Made by a program: the position numbers and the translations under genes
In this document: one piece after another, positions 25,962-36,306 of the stretch
How the letters are laid out: each line of letters starts with the position of its first letter
How positions within the stretch are numbered: position 1 is the first letter of the stretch
Notes under the pieces: generated by a model
What the model was told of the DNA's origin: nothing
Seen by the model: the letters and a program-made list of their open reading frames with translations, nothing else
Database searches by the model: none
From: Thermoplasmata archaeon
GTDB taxonomy: Archaea > Thermoplasmatota > Thermoplasmata > Lutacidiplasmatales > UBA184
Assembly: GCA_022750155.1 (NCBI GenBank)
Contig: JAKIWG010000006.1
Coordinates: 1-64,000 of the forward strand
Reading direction: 5' to 3'
Length of the DNA stretch: 64,000 bases

Positions 25962-28568
25962 ATGAGCGCGGCGTTCACCCCAAGCAAGCCCATGCTGATT
26001 CCCCGGCGGTTCGGACGATTACGGCCGCTGTTCCTCCCCGTGGTCTTCGGCCTGATCCTCCTGATGCTATGCCCGTCCGTCCCCGGGCCACTTCACGCCG
26101 TCCCGGGCAAGGCTTCGACGGTGGGTAGCGCCTCTCACGTCACAGGGTCGGACTTAGTGACCGAGGCCAGAAACTCGCTCCATACCCCACTGGCCCACGC
26201 GGGCCCCGCCCGGCCCCCGGGCAATGGGTCGACCGCTCCCTCCTGGTATCCTGCGGCCGGGTTCGGTTCTTCGACCTCGAACCCGGCCCCTCGACGCGAT
26301 ATGCAGATGACCTACGATGCCGCCGACGGCTACGTCCTCATGTTCGGCGGTGCCGGCGCGGTCCTCTACAACGAGACCTGGGTGTTCCAGAACGACTCCT
26401 GGCGTGAAATCTTCCCTGCCGTCTCCCCCCTACCGACCGGAGGGGGAGAGATGGTCTACGATGCCCACGACGGATACGTAGTGCTATTCGGCGGTCAGGT
26501 GAATGGCGCGGTGGTGTCCAACCAGACCTGGGAGTTCCTCGGAGGGAACTGGACGCAATTGTTCCCTTCGGTCTCTCCCCCGGCTCGCCAACTCGCCGGG
26601 CTCACGTACGACGCGGTGGACGGGTTCGTCCTGCTGTTCGGCGGGAACGACAACGAGAACATCTCCTACTCCGACACCTGGTCGTTCGCGGGCGGGAGCT
26701 GGACCAACCGGACGTCCTCCGTCGGGACCGGACCCTCGCCGCGGTCCACTTCGATGACCTACGACGCCACGGATGGGTACGTGCTCCTGTTCGGAGGGGC
26801 GCCTACGGTGGGTGCCGCGTTCGGCGACACGTGGAAGTTCGATCGGGGGAACTGGTCGGTGGTAAATCCAACCTCTTCCCCATATGCCCGTTGGCCTGCC
26901 CCCATGGCGTATGATGCGGCCGACGGCTACGTCCTGCTGTTCGGGAGCATCGGCGTCCAGGGGGCCAACGGATACCAGAACGACACCTGGGAGTATCGGG
27001 GCGGGGCCTGGAGCGAAGTGTTCGGTGCCTACACGCCGAGCGGACGCTGGGTGAGCGCGATGACCTATGACCCGGCAATCCGCGCGGTCGTCCTATACGG
27101 GGGATATCTTCAACCGAACGACCTGGGGGACACCTGGACCTTTTCCGCGGGGAACTGGACCGCATGGGAGCCGGCCGCGGGAGCGACCCCCCCGGCCCGG
27201 TCGGATCCTGCCATGGCCTTCGACGCGGCCGACGGATACGTCCTGCTGTTCGGGGGGCAGGGCGCCTCCGGCCTCCTCAACGACACCTGGAGCTACGCGG
27301 GCGGGACCTGGACCCCTCTCTCCCTGGGCCATTCGCCCACGCCCCGCAGTGGCTCGGCCATGGTCTACGACTCGACCGACCACTACCTCCTCCTGTTCGG
27401 AGGGTCGGGCGCTTCCGGCCCACTCAACGATAGCTGGCGCTTCTCGAATGGCAGCTGGCAGGTTATCCCACCGGCGGGGGGGGTCTCCCCGCCGGCGCGG
27501 GCGAACGCCTCGATCGCCGACGACGCGCGCGACGGGTACGTGGTCCTGTACGGCGGGCTCGCCGGGGGGGACCTACCGGATACCTGGAGCTATGCCGCCG
27601 GCGCCTGGCACCGACTCACGCCGAGCTCCGCACCCTCCGCCCGGAGCGGTGCGGCGATGGCGTACGATCCCGTGACGGGGCGCGTGATCCTCTTCGGGGG
27701 GATGATGTCGACCAGCACGAGTCCCCCCAATTTCTCGCAGTTCTCTGAAACCTGGGCCTTCACCAACGGTCATTGGAGCCTGCTCAACGTCAGCGGAGCG
27801 CCGAGCCCGCGCGATGGAGCCGGTCTGGCCTACCTACCGACCGCGAGGGCGCTGATCCTGTACGGCGGCAATATCGGGCCCCCCGGCAGCCCCGGCACGG
27901 ACACGTGGGCGTTCAACGGTACCAATTGGACGAACCTGTTCCCGTCGGTCGACCCCGGCCCGGCCAGCTACTTCGGCTTCGGGTGGGAGGCGACTTCCGG
28001 CGCCATCGCCCTCTTCGGCTCGTCGGTCCCGGGGGCCGGGCTGCCGATCACCTGGCAGTTCAGCTACGGCACGTCGAACAACTCCTCGGGGTACCCCGCG
28101 GCGCCGCTCCGGGTCACGACGAGCGTGCTGCGGGCCTCGGGAGGTCCTCCGGAGTTGGTCGTCCTCACCGCCGTGATCACGGGGGGAACCCTCCCTTACA
28201 CACTGCAATGGATCTTTGGGGACGGCACCCAAGGTTCTGCGCGCCCGGATGCGGCGGTCTCCCATACCTACCCCGGAGCCGGCCGCTTCACGGCCGTCTT
28301 GATCGTACAGGACGGGTCTGGACAGCGAGCGCAGACCTCGACACCCATCCAGGTGGCTCCCCCAGCTGGCCCGGGGTCTCCCAACGGTCCCCTGGGCGGA
28401 GAGGTCGCCGGGCTCCTCGCAGTGCTGGGGGCAGCGCTCGTGGGCGGAGCCGTCGCCACCACCTACCTGTACCACCGGTACCGGCTTCGCGAACTCGAGC
28501 GTCGGGAAGGGGAAACGCTCGTTCGGGAACTCCGGAAATCTCAGGAGGGGGCTCCCGGGCCGCCCTGA
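25962..28568 (+). CDS. Secreted kelch-repeat protein with PKD domain, C-terminal TM and short cytoplasmic tail
   Basis: About 10 'YDAADGYVLLFGG..GA.LNDTWSYAGGTW' repeats; PKD 'TLPYTLQWIFGDGTQGSARPDAAVSHTYPGAGRFTAVLIVQD'; C-terminal TM. Start at internal ATG (MSAAFTPS). Confidence 0.88.
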   Translation: MSAAFTPSKPMLIPRRFGRLRPLFLPVVFGLILLMLCPSVPGPLHAVPGKASTVGSASHVTGSDLVTEARNSLHTPLAHAGPARPPGNGSTAPSWYPAAGFGSSTSNPAPRRDMQMTYDAADGYVLMFGGAGAVLYNETWVFQNDSWREIFPAVSPLPTGGGEMVYDAHDGYVVLFGGQVNGAVVSNQTWEFLGGNWTQLFPSVSPPARQLAGLTYDAVDGFVLLFGGNDNENISYSDTWSFAGGSWTNRTSSVGTGPSPRSTSMTYDATDGYVLLFGGAPTVGAAFGDTWKFDRGNWSVVNPTSSPYARWPAPMAYDAADGYVLLFGSIGVQGANGYQNDTWEYRGGAWSEVFGAYTPSGRWVSAMTYDPAIRAVVLYGGYLQPNDLGDTWTFSAGNWTAWEPAAGATPPARSDPAMAFDAADGYVLLFGGQGASGLLNDTWSYAGGTWTPLSLGHSPTPRSGSAMVYDSTDHYLLLFGGSGASGPLNDSWRFSNGSWQVIPPAGGVSPPARANASIADDARDGYVVLYGGLAGGDLPDTWSYAAGAWHRLTPSSAPSARSGAAMAYDPVTGRVILFGGMMSTSTSPPNFSQFSETWAFTNGHWSLLNVSGAPSPRDGAGLAYLPTARALILYGGNIGPPGSPGTDTWAFNGTNWTNLFPSVDPGPASYFGFGWEATSGAIALFGSSVPGAGLPITWQFSYGTSNNSSGYPAAPLRVTTSVLRASGGPPELVVLTAVITGGTLPYTLQWIFGDGTQGSARPDAAVSHTYPGAGRFTAVLIVQDGSGQRAQTSTPIQVAPPAGPGSPNGPLGGEVAGLLAVLGAALVGGAVATTYLYHRYRLRELERREGETLVRELRKSQEGAPGPP

Positions 28569-28575
28569 CCCCCCG

Positions 28576-29940
28576 ATGGCCTGCGCCCCGCCGCTTCGAC
28601 CTCCCCCCGCCCGCTCGGGCCGTTGGCCCGGAGGGATTCTACTCGCCGTGATCATCGTCTTCCTCTCCCCGCCCGGCGGACCGACCCCCACCGTGGGGTC
28701 TGCCACGCCGGGAGGCAATGGATCGACCGCGACCTCCTGCGAGACCGGGCTGGTGGTGATCTCCGTACCCACCCAAGGGCCGGCCCCGTTGCTCGTGCAG
28801 TTCTCGGCGATCGTGAACTCGCCCGCCCACACCGGGTTCTCGTGGTCGTTCGGGGATGGGGCGATGGTCGTCGGAACCAACGGGTCCGAACATTCCCTCG
28901 TCCACCTCTACCAGTCGGCTGGCAACTACCTGGCGAACGTGACGGCCGCCGGCCCCAACGGGACCCTGAGCTGCTCGATCGGCATCGTCGTGACGCGCGG
29001 CGGTCTTGAGGCCCACATCTTCGAGTCTCCTCATTCGGGCACAGTCCCCTTCACGGCTCACTTTGTGGGGTCGGCCTCGAACGGCACCGACACGTACCAC
29101 GAGTTCCTATGGGATTTCGGCGACGGTGGGCAGGGGTCCGGGGTCTCCCTCAACTACACGTTCCGGACCTCGGGGAACTACACGGTTTCATTGAGGGTCG
29201 ACGATAGCTCCGGGGCCTCGGCCATCGCCACGGTCCGCATCCTGGCCCTCCCCAATCCCTCCCGGTCGCCCTCGCTGGGCGATCCGAACGCAGGGGGCTT
29301 GGGCGGGCTCAACGGCCCGTTACTGTGGGAGGGGGTGACGGTCAGTGCCGCGGTGATCGTGGGCGTGGGACTCTTCGCGCTCGCACTCGCACGACGAGGA
29401 GCCGCTCGGTCACTCGCCCCCGGGCTCGAGAGGGTGGGGCCGTCGGCCGATGCCCGCAATCGGGTCGAGACGGCCCCGCTTGCGCCTACCCCGCCCATCG
29501 AGATCCCCGGGGCCGCGGAGACTGTGGAAGTAACGGCTCCCCCGGCTCGCACTGCAGGTTCTGTCCCACCTCGCGCCGCGGTGGGAGGTGGGACCGGTGT
29601 ATCCGTCGAGTCCGTACGGCTCTCCCAACGGATCATTCGGCATCTCGGACGGTCCGGGATACTGGCTCAAGAGGGGACGGTGGGCCGTGAGTTCACGCAA
29701 CGAGGGATGGCCGAGGCCCTCGGGGTCCGGCAGGGACCTCTGTCGAACGTCCTTCGACGGCTGGTAGCAGCCGGTGTCGTCACCGAAGAGTTGCGCCACG
29801 TCCGAGGCGCACCTCGCCGCGTCAAGGCCTACCGACTGAGTGCCGAGGGCAGGGCCCTCGCCCTCGAGATCCGTGCCGGGGAATCGGAACGATTGGGGCG
29901 AACGCTCCAACCGTCTGAACCTACGCGGATCCCCCGCTGA
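28576..29940 (+). CDS. PKD-domain surface receptor with TM and cytoplasmic MarR-like winged helix
   Basis: Two PKD repeats (FSWSFGDGAMV; FLWDFGDGGQGSG), TM TVSAAVIVGVGLFALALA, wHTH RLSQRIIRHLGRSG...LSNVLRRLVAAGVVTEELRHV...AYRLSAEGRAL. Confidence 0.85.
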   Translation: MACAPPLRPPPARSGRWPGGILLAVIIVFLSPPGGPTPTVGSATPGGNGSTATSCETGLVVISVPTQGPAPLLVQFSAIVNSPAHTGFSWSFGDGAMVVGTNGSEHSLVHLYQSAGNYLANVTAAGPNGTLSCSIGIVVTRGGLEAHIFESPHSGTVPFTAHFVGSASNGTDTYHEFLWDFGDGGQGSGVSLNYTFRTSGNYTVSLRVDDSSGASAIATVRILALPNPSRSPSLGDPNAGGLGGLNGPLLWEGVTVSAAVIVGVGLFALALARRGAARSLAPGLERVGPSADARNRVETAPLAPTPPIEIPGAAETVEVTAPPARTAGSVPPRAAVGGGTGVSVESVRLSQRIIRHLGRSGILAQEGTVGREFTQRGMAEALGVRQGPLSNVLRRLVAAGVVTEELRHVRGAPRRVKAYRLSAEGRALALEIRAGESERLGRTLQPSEPTRIPR

Positions 29941-30235
29941 GAACCATCCCGAGTCCGGCGACGGCCCAGACCATGGGTGACTCCCGATCACCGGGCCGCG
30001 GATCCGATCTGGTCTCGATATCTCGAGGCCCGGCGAGGGGCCGGTTTTTCCCATCCACTATCGGGCGGGGGCGAGAATCGACGAGGCTCGTCGAGGGGAG
30101 GATCATCGATAGGATCGAGCTCCACAGGATCCGCCCCAGCCTGGCCCGGGAGGTCACCGCCCGATGGGCACAGGGCCGGGAATCATCCGCCGACGAGCGC
30201 CGCCCTTCGGCGCGAGATCACCAGGGCGGGGCTCC

Positions 30236-30991
30236 TCAATTGTCGCTGACCGAAACCGACCCGGTGCCGATGCTCTTGAAGAACGCGTGCGCTCCGTGGT
30301 ACGTGCCGATGATCTGGAAGTTCCCGACGGTGTTGTCGAAGGCAGTGAACCGCACCGTGCAGCTCCCCGAGACGAGGGTGCAGACGCCGTGGTTGGAGAA
30401 CTTCCCGATCGCCCCGGCGCCTGAGTAGGTCGAGAACGTCACCGTCCCCGTCGGCGCGGTCGAGCGGTTCGCCAGATCCGTGACGTTCGCGGTACAGTGG
30501 GTCGAGCCCCCGGCTCCGAACGTCTGCGGGCTGCACGAGACCGCCACCCGCGTGCCGTCGTAGTTCGTGACGCGGAGCGAGATCGTCCCGGAGACCAGTT
30601 TGTAGGTGTATCCGCAACCGGTGCGGCTGCAATGCTGGGTGGCGTTCACGTACACGTCCGTGGAACCGAGGACCACCTTGCCGGTGTTCGCATCGATCCC
30701 GAACGCGGTGCCTTGCACGTGATCGATCGTGCCCGAGCGGTTGACCACCATCGCCGAGTAGGTCCCGATCGTGGCGTTCGTCTCCCCGGGGAGTCTAAAC
30801 CCGATCGAGCCGAACACGCTCGTGACGGCGTATCCGCTACCCGCCGTTCCGTTGAGCACGAAGTAGCACGACGTGAGCTGGCTGCAGGAGGTCGCTGTCC
30901 CGGTGACGGAGGCCGAGCCGGCGGCGGTGGGAACGACCGCGAGGAGGAGCAGCACGACGGAGGGCACGAGGAGCGTACCGAGGAGCTTCAC
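30236..30991 (-). CDS. Secreted protein with Ig-like repeat
   Basis: Signal peptide MKLLGTLLVPSVVLLLLAVVPTAAGSA; Ig-like TAPTGTVTFSTYSGAGAIG. Confidence 0.75.
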   Translation of the reverse strand: MKLLGTLLVPSVVLLLLAVVPTAAGSASVTGTATSCSQLTSCYFVLNGTAGSGYAVTSVFGSIGFRLPGETNATIGTYSAMVVNRSGTIDHVQGTAFGIDANTGKVVLGSTDVYVNATQHCSRTGCGYTYKLVSGTISLRVTNYDGTRVAVSCSPQTFGAGGSTHCTANVTDLANRSTAPTGTVTFSTYSGAGAIGKFSNHGVCTLVSGSCTVRFTAFDNTVGNFQIIGTYHGAHAFFKSIGTGSVSVSDN

Positions 30992-31140
30992 GGGACCCCA
31001 CTGGGGCCCGTTGCCGATAAACCCATCGAGGCGACCAGGAGGCGGTCTCCCCGGGCGGAGGAACGCTCCTGCATCGGGGTGCGGGTTCCTAGGCGTTCGG
31101 TGAGGTATCGCTCGGGCGGGGACCCGCAGTCGTAAGAAGT

Positions 31141-31500
31141 GTGGGGGGAGAAAGGATTCCCGTTATCCTTCGTGGTGCGGACCTGGTCGATCGGGTCTAC
31201 AAGGCAGAGATTCCCGCACTGAGAGCGGCCCTTGAGAAGTTGAGAAAGGAGTTCTCGGGGCTCGGTCCGAAAACGGACTGGACCGAGCTGCGGATCGATC
31301 CGGTGCTCGCGCATGCGAGGTCCCTGGAACGGTTGCTGAACGCGCGCGAGCACGCTCGGGAGGTTGCGCGGCTGAGACGGAGCGTGGTGCTGTTTCACGC
31401 CGACCTGGTGTATCTCCGTGAAAACGTGCGGGGCCCGAAGCGGATCCTCGAACTGGAGAGGAACGCTTCGTCGAGGCGGGAAAGGAAGCGGCCGGACTGA
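31141..31500 (+). CDS. Small coiled-coil hypothetical protein
   Basis: GTG start; Leu/Glu/Arg-rich heptad-like composition, unlike artifact ORFs. Confidence 0.5.
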   Translation: MGGERIPVILRGADLVDRVYKAEIPALRAALEKLRKEFSGLGPKTDWTELRIDPVLAHARSLERLLNAREHAREVARLRRSVVLFHADLVYLRENVRGPKRILELERNASSRRERKRPD

Positions 31501-31613
31501 GCCTCCCCCACGAGACATCGGACCGGGGATCGACGGGAGGCCGCCACGACCGGAGCCGTGGCCCTCTCGTGCGGCGGGGACCCCTACTCCGCCTCGCCAG
31601 ACTTGCGCCAACC

Positions 31614-32879
31614 TCAGTCGGCGGACCGCCGGTCGGACCCGCGCTCGCCGCGCCCTCGGGCCCCCTCCCCGTGCGAGGCCCCGTGGGTTCGGTCCCCATC
31701 GTGGCCTCCGAGGCCGCACCCGCCGAAGTAGTCGGCAATGAACAGCAACCCCTTCGGGCTGACGAAGTGGTTTCCCAACGGGGTGATGTTCCCGGTGAGA
31801 AGGTTCAGCGTCCCGACGAGCGGGTTGCCGTTGTCGCTGGGCTCGCCGACGAACACCGTCCCCGCGGGCCAGCCTGTCGTGTTGAGGGCCAGGAGGGTGT
31901 TGGCCTTCGCGTCGACCACGTAAAGCGTCCCCGCGCTGCAGGTGGCGACCGCCATGCCGTCGAGCGGAGGGATGTTTCCGGACCGGTTGTCGAGGACCGG
32001 GAGGACGTGGAGCAAGGGGTGGTTGCCGAGGTGGGAGGCGAAGACGATCTGTCCATCGGCCTGACCGATCGTCGCGAGTTCTCCTGCGAACCGGGGGCTG
32101 GAGGCGGGCATGATGAAGTTCGTGTCGGGGTCGGTCAAGGCGAGCGACACCGTCGAGTGGGTGAGGACGTTGAGCGCCGAGCTGTCGTCGAAGAACACCG
32201 GCGTCAGCTGCGCGACCAGGGTCGAACGGTGGAGGGTGACCAGGTAGTCCGTCGCCTGGGTCGTGTCGTTCGGGTTCGAATGGGCGACATAGATCACCCC
32301 GGCGCGGACCGCGATGCTGTCGGTACCGCCGTTGCCGGAGACGGCTGGGTCGGGACTGTACGTGTAGGTCGCGACCCCCCCGGTCGCCGGGTCGATGAGG
32401 AGCAGCCCGGAGTGGTCGTCCTCGTTGACGGTGGCGATCAATGTACCCATCCACCGGTCCGCGCTCAGCCCGTCGACCTTTCCCGTAACGTTCAGGGTGC
32501 GCACGATCGCCCCGCTGATCCGGTCGTACCCGACCACGGTGCTGTAGGTCGGACCGCCCGGGGATCCGGGGGTGCCGTTGGGGTTGACCCCGTTCTGGTA
32601 GGCGGTATAGATTACGTCTCGGCCGTGGTCGAGCCCCCGGAGGGCAAGGTGGGTGATGTCGTCCGGTCCCTTGGCCCAAGCGGGGGGTCCCGAGACGAAC
32701 GTCGACTGCGGAAGCGTCGCGGGAGGTGCCCCGTGCCCCCCGGCATGTCCCACGAGCTGGCCTAAGGCGTTCGGAGCGGCGGGCGCGGCGGGCGCCGCGA
32801 GGAACCCCCCCGTCGAGGCGATTATGGCGATGGATAACGCCGTGTACCCGAGGACCCGCGAGACCCGTTTGCCGAGCAT
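31614..32879 (-). CDS. Secreted NHL/YVTN-type beta-propeller protein
   Basis: Signal-like N-terminus after MLGKRVSRVLGYTALSIAII; repeated strands with 'TLYVVDAKANTLLALNTTGWPAGTVFVG'. Confidence 0.65.
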   Translation of the reverse strand: MLGKRVSRVLGYTALSIAIIASTGGFLAAPAAPAAPNALGQLVGHAGGHGAPPATLPQSTFVSGPPAWAKGPDDITHLALRGLDHGRDVIYTAYQNGVNPNGTPGSPGGPTYSTVVGYDRISGAIVRTLNVTGKVDGLSADRWMGTLIATVNEDDHSGLLLIDPATGGVATYTYSPDPAVSGNGGTDSIAVRAGVIYVAHSNPNDTTQATDYLVTLHRSTLVAQLTPVFFDDSSALNVLTHSTVSLALTDPDTNFIMPASSPRFAGELATIGQADGQIVFASHLGNHPLLHVLPVLDNRSGNIPPLDGMAVATCSAGTLYVVDAKANTLLALNTTGWPAGTVFVGEPSDNGNPLVGTLNLLTGNITPLGNHFVSPKGLLFIADYFGGCGLGGHDGDRTHGASHGEGARGRGERGSDRRSAD

Positions 32880-33042
32880 GCCTTCGGATTCTCGGGGGTC
32901 CCTGAATAGTCTGCCCCGGTAGATTCCGGAGCCCACCGAAGAGTCCGGGGGCGCACGGGGTTTTCCGAAGGGCCGTTGGCCATCGGCGTCGCGGTCCCGT
33001 AGTCCCTGTCACCGGGAGGGGTCGTCGGGGCTGACGCGACGG

Positions 33043-33330
33043 CTACCGGGACGCGGTCCAGACCATGGCGCCCAGACCGGTCGCTTCGCACAGCCCGATC
33101 CCAAACAGGAACGGGACGAACGAATCCGGAATGATGGGCATCGCCGAAAGGTCCGAGAACACCGTGAGGGCGCTCTGGGCGATGAACGCCCCGGCGAACA
33201 CGAGCAAGGCGAGGCCGAACGGGCTCTTCGCCTCGGTGTAGAGTCGCCGATACAGCGCGAACAGGCCGACGGCGAGCGCGATGCTGACGAGGCCAAGCAG
33301 GATGCTGGCCTCCATCAGGAGGCCCGTCAT
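33043..33330 (-). CDS. Small three-TM membrane protein, partner of upstream wHTH regulator
   Basis: MTGLLMEASILLGLVSIALAVGLFALYRR...; ATGA overlap with upstream ORF. Confidence 0.7.
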   Translation of the reverse strand: MTGLLMEASILLGLVSIALAVGLFALYRRLYTEAKSPFGLALLVFAGAFIAQSALTVFSDLSAMPIIPDSFVPFLFGIGLCEATGLGAMVWTASR

Positions 33331-33683
33331 TGGACCCCTTGGGAACTTCGGCCAAGCGGCGTCCCGGCCCGCGCGGGCCGGTGACGGGGGCGTCCGGAGC
33401 AATCGATCGCCTCCCAAACTAGGTCGAAGTGCTCCGCCAGGTAGGGCGAGAGCTCGTAGGGAGGAGCATACGCACCGGGGACGGTGCGGGCGACCACGTG
33501 GTTCTGTTCCAAGAGCCGCAGGTGGTGTCGGACGGTTCGGTAGTCCAGATCTAGGGTGGAGGAAAGCTGGTGGGCGTTCGCCGGCGATCGTCGCAACTCC
33601 TCCAGGAGCCGACGCCGGTTCGGGCCCCCGCGAGTGCCAGCGAGGAGGTACCACATCAGGGAACGGAAGGCCGGGTTCAGCAT
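33327..33683 (-). CDS. ArsR-like winged-helix transcriptional regulator
   Basis: NRRRLLEELRRSPANAHQLSSTLDLDYRTVRHHLRLLEQNHVVART. Confidence 0.85.
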   Translation of the reverse strand: MLNPAFRSLMWYLLAGTRGGPNRRRLLEELRRSPANAHQLSSTLDLDYRTVRHHLRLLEQNHVVARTVPGAYAPPYELSPYLAEHFDLVWEAIDCSGRPRHRPARAGTPLGRSSQGVQ

Positions 33684-33752
33684 CGCCGACGACCGGGGGG
33701 TGCGAGGAGGGCGCCGCTTATGACGGGCGCCCTCCCGTTGGTTGGCCGCTTC

Positions 33753-34940
33753 TTAGAACGCGACCAGGCCCTCCGCCGTGGACGGCAGCCCATAGACACT
33801 GGCCGTCTTGACCAGGGCGCCGTGGGCCGCCAGGGCAAACTCGTCGATCTCCCCTGCCGCCGAGGCGTAGGCGAGCAGGTAGTTGCCATTGGAAGTGGTC
33901 ACCGCGAGGTCGGTCGGACCCGACCCCGTGGTCCCGCCGACCGACGCCTGGAGGATGAGGGTGCCATTCAGGCTCACCTGGTAGGTCGAAATGGACGCGT
34001 TGTGCGCATTGGACGTGTAGGCGAACCTCCCTCCCTCGGCGATGGCGACCCAGCACGCGGCCGACTGGTGGTCCGGGACGGTCCCGCTGATCACCGAGAC
34101 GCCTGCGGTCCCGGAGACGGCGTATGAGGAGAGGGCGCCGGGGCCCGCGTCGCTCACCACGAGGTGGCCGTTCGGGGTGAACGCGAACCCGTACGGAGTG
34201 CTGCCGTTCGAGGGGGTCGTCGTCGGTCCCGTGGCGTAGCCCCGCGAACCGACTGCGTACGTGTCGAGGAGGCTCGTCGCTTTCTCGGTCACAACGAGCG
34301 CCTGCCCCCCCGGACTGAACGAGACCTGGGCGGCCCCGGTCGCGTTCGGCGAGCTCAGCGGCCGGTGGGAGCCGGGGAGAGCCGCAAGATGGCCCGACGA
34401 CGACAGCCAGAAGCCTGCGATATCTCCGGCCACCGTGGCGTTCCCGACATTGAGGACATAGACCAACGAACCGTGGATGGCCAGACTGACAGGGCGTACC
34501 CCGCCCGATGCCGCCCGGTCCATGAACGTGAGCAGGGGGCCCGAGCTGGTTGGGGCGTGGACTCGGAACACGGAGATCTGATTGCTGCCGTCGTCGACGA
34601 CCAAGAGCCAGCGGTCATTGGCGGTGAGGGCCAGGGCGCCCTGATCTGCGAGACTCGAACCCGAACCGGCACCGTGTGTGGCGAACGTCCCGGCCCTGAT
34701 TAGCGCGCCGGCGTGCCCGATCCGGTATGCAACGACGGAGTTGCCGCTCGCGTTGTTCGTCATCGTGAACACCGCACTGCCCCAGGCGGTCCCGGAGGAG
34801 GCGGGGGCCGGACCCACCAAGGGCGGCGAGCGGGCGAGCGCGACGGTGGGCACGATCAGCAGGAACAGCGCGGACAAGGTCAACCAGACATGGACACTCG
34901 GGGGTTTCATGGCGAGCGAGGCACGCGATGCTCCCGTCAT
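33753..34940 (-). CDS. Secreted lactonase-like seven-bladed beta-propeller
   Basis: Signal peptide, 'NSVVAYRIGHAGALIRAGTFATHG', 'VSFSPGGQALVVTEKATSLLDTYAV', 'PYGFAFTPNGHLVVSDA'. Confidence 0.8.
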   Translation of the reverse strand: MTGASRASLAMKPPSVHVWLTLSALFLLIVPTVALARSPPLVGPAPASSGTAWGSAVFTMTNNASGNSVVAYRIGHAGALIRAGTFATHGAGSGSSLADQGALALTANDRWLLVVDDGSNQISVFRVHAPTSSGPLLTFMDRAASGGVRPVSLAIHGSLVYVLNVGNATVAGDIAGFWLSSSGHLAALPGSHRPLSSPNATGAAQVSFSPGGQALVVTEKATSLLDTYAVGSRGYATGPTTTPSNGSTPYGFAFTPNGHLVVSDAGPGALSSYAVSGTAGVSVISGTVPDHQSAACWVAIAEGGRFAYTSNAHNASISTYQVSLNGTLILQASVGGTTGSGPTDLAVTTSNGNYLLAYASAAGEIDEFALAAHGALVKTASVYGLPSTAEGLVAF

Positions 34941-35310
34941 ACCCCTACGTCAGAACCGCTCCCCAATCGGACCAAACTGCCACCAGTTCCCGGCCAGAGG
35001 CCGGCCCCAACTCTACCCTGGAAATGCGCCCCCGAGGTTCGGGCCGACGATTGGTCGGGCCCGGTAGCAGGGGGCGATTTGAGCGAATCGAATCTTCCGA
35101 GGCGGGGGTCGACCAGAATCCCGCGGCCGAAATGGGCATCACGCTCCGCGCGACGCCAAGGATTCCATGAGGCAAACAAGGGAGAGGACGGACCGCTCAC
35201 GGTGCGTCGTATCGGAACGCTTCCCCCGGCCAGCGTTGTGCCTAACTCCCAGAGCCACGGCGCCGGTTACCAAGATCTCATCGCGAGGCGCGTCGAGTAC
35301 TGGAGCGGGA

Positions 35311-36003
35311 TTAGTATGCGGCGCCCACGGCCCGGGCCAGGAACCGGTTCAAGGGGTCGAGGCTCTTGCATTGGGCGACGAACCGGTCCTCGAACCCCGG
35401 CGCAATGACTTCGGAGTCCTTCATGGGAAGTCCCGAGGTGAAACCCTTGCGCTTGAGGTCGCTCACGAATGGGTGATCGGGGTCGAATCCCGGGGGCGGG
35501 CGTTTTAGCGATTCCCCCTCGACCTCGGGAACCGACGCACGGACTTTACGCCACTCCGGGGTCCGGTCCACGATGGAGTGCCGGATCTGGTCGAGCATCG
35601 CCTTCTCGGGCTGCCACATTCCGGCGTATACCCAGGATTCCGACGGCGCGAGGTGAAGGAAGAAACCGGGGAGGTGTTCGGCCCCCTCGCGAGTCGCTTC
35701 GTGCATGAAATGGATCCCGACCGAAGTCCGATAGGGACTCTTGTCCTTCGAAAACCGAGTGTCCCTGTAGATCCGCATGATCGAGCCCCCCACGGGCCGC
35801 GGGTCGGCGAGGAGGTGCCGGCTCACCTTGCCGAGCTTTGGGCCGACGCTCCGGACGAACGCGAGCGATGGCGCTTGGACCTGCTCCAGGTATCGGCTCT
35901 TGTTCGCGTTGAACCACCCGCGATCATTGTTCTTCGCAAGCTCACGCAGGAACCGGAAGAACTCCGACGAAAAGCCGCTCTTCGCTACGGGTTCAACGTC
36001 CAT
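35311..36003 (-). CDS. DUF2461 (TIGR02453) family protein
   Basis: FFRFLRELAKNNDRGWFNANKSRYLEQ...RIYRDTRFSKDKSPYRTSVGIHF...PGFFLHLAPSESWVYAGMW. Confidence 0.92.
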   Translation of the reverse strand: MDVEPVAKSGFSSEFFRFLRELAKNNDRGWFNANKSRYLEQVQAPSLAFVRSVGPKLGKVSRHLLADPRPVGGSIMRIYRDTRFSKDKSPYRTSVGIHFMHEATREGAEHLPGFFLHLAPSESWVYAGMWQPEKAMLDQIRHSIVDRTPEWRKVRASVPEVEGESLKRPPPGFDPDHPFVSDLKRKGFTSGLPMKDSEVIAPGFEDRFVAQCKSLDPLNRFLARAVGAAY

Positions 36004-36063
36004 GGGAGCACCCCCGGGGTTCACCTGGGAGTGCGAATGGACGTTCATCGACCGTACTAATCG

Positions 36064-36306
36064 TCAATGTCCGGGGGAGCCGGGCGTGGGAAACATCGGG
36101 GCGAACGGCCGGGCATCGAAGAGGACGGTGATCGACTGGATCTTGTCGTCCTGTACGTGGTGCCACTCCGCGACCAGGGCGGTGCCCGCTGGGGTGCTGG
36201 TCACGAGATCGTACCACATGCAGACGTCTTTGCCATCCACGAACACGTGGCGGATGTCCACGCGCTCGACCATTCCATGCAGTCGCTTCAGTGACTCGAG
36301 GTAGGG
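36064..36306 (-). pseudogene. 5'-truncated SnoaL/NTF2-like protein remnant
   Basis: Frame reads (stop)DGIVPLDRPEPYLESLKRLHGMVERVDIRHVFVDGKDVCMWYDLVTSTPAGTALVAEWHHVQDDKIQSITVLFDARPFA: C-terminal part of a SnoaL-type domain. Confidence 0.6.

Noticed and set aside
30000-30235. Possible extra gene between 29940 and 30236
   Set aside because: ORFs here (29973-30428, 30164-30424) lack protein-like composition and overlap the secreted protein antisense
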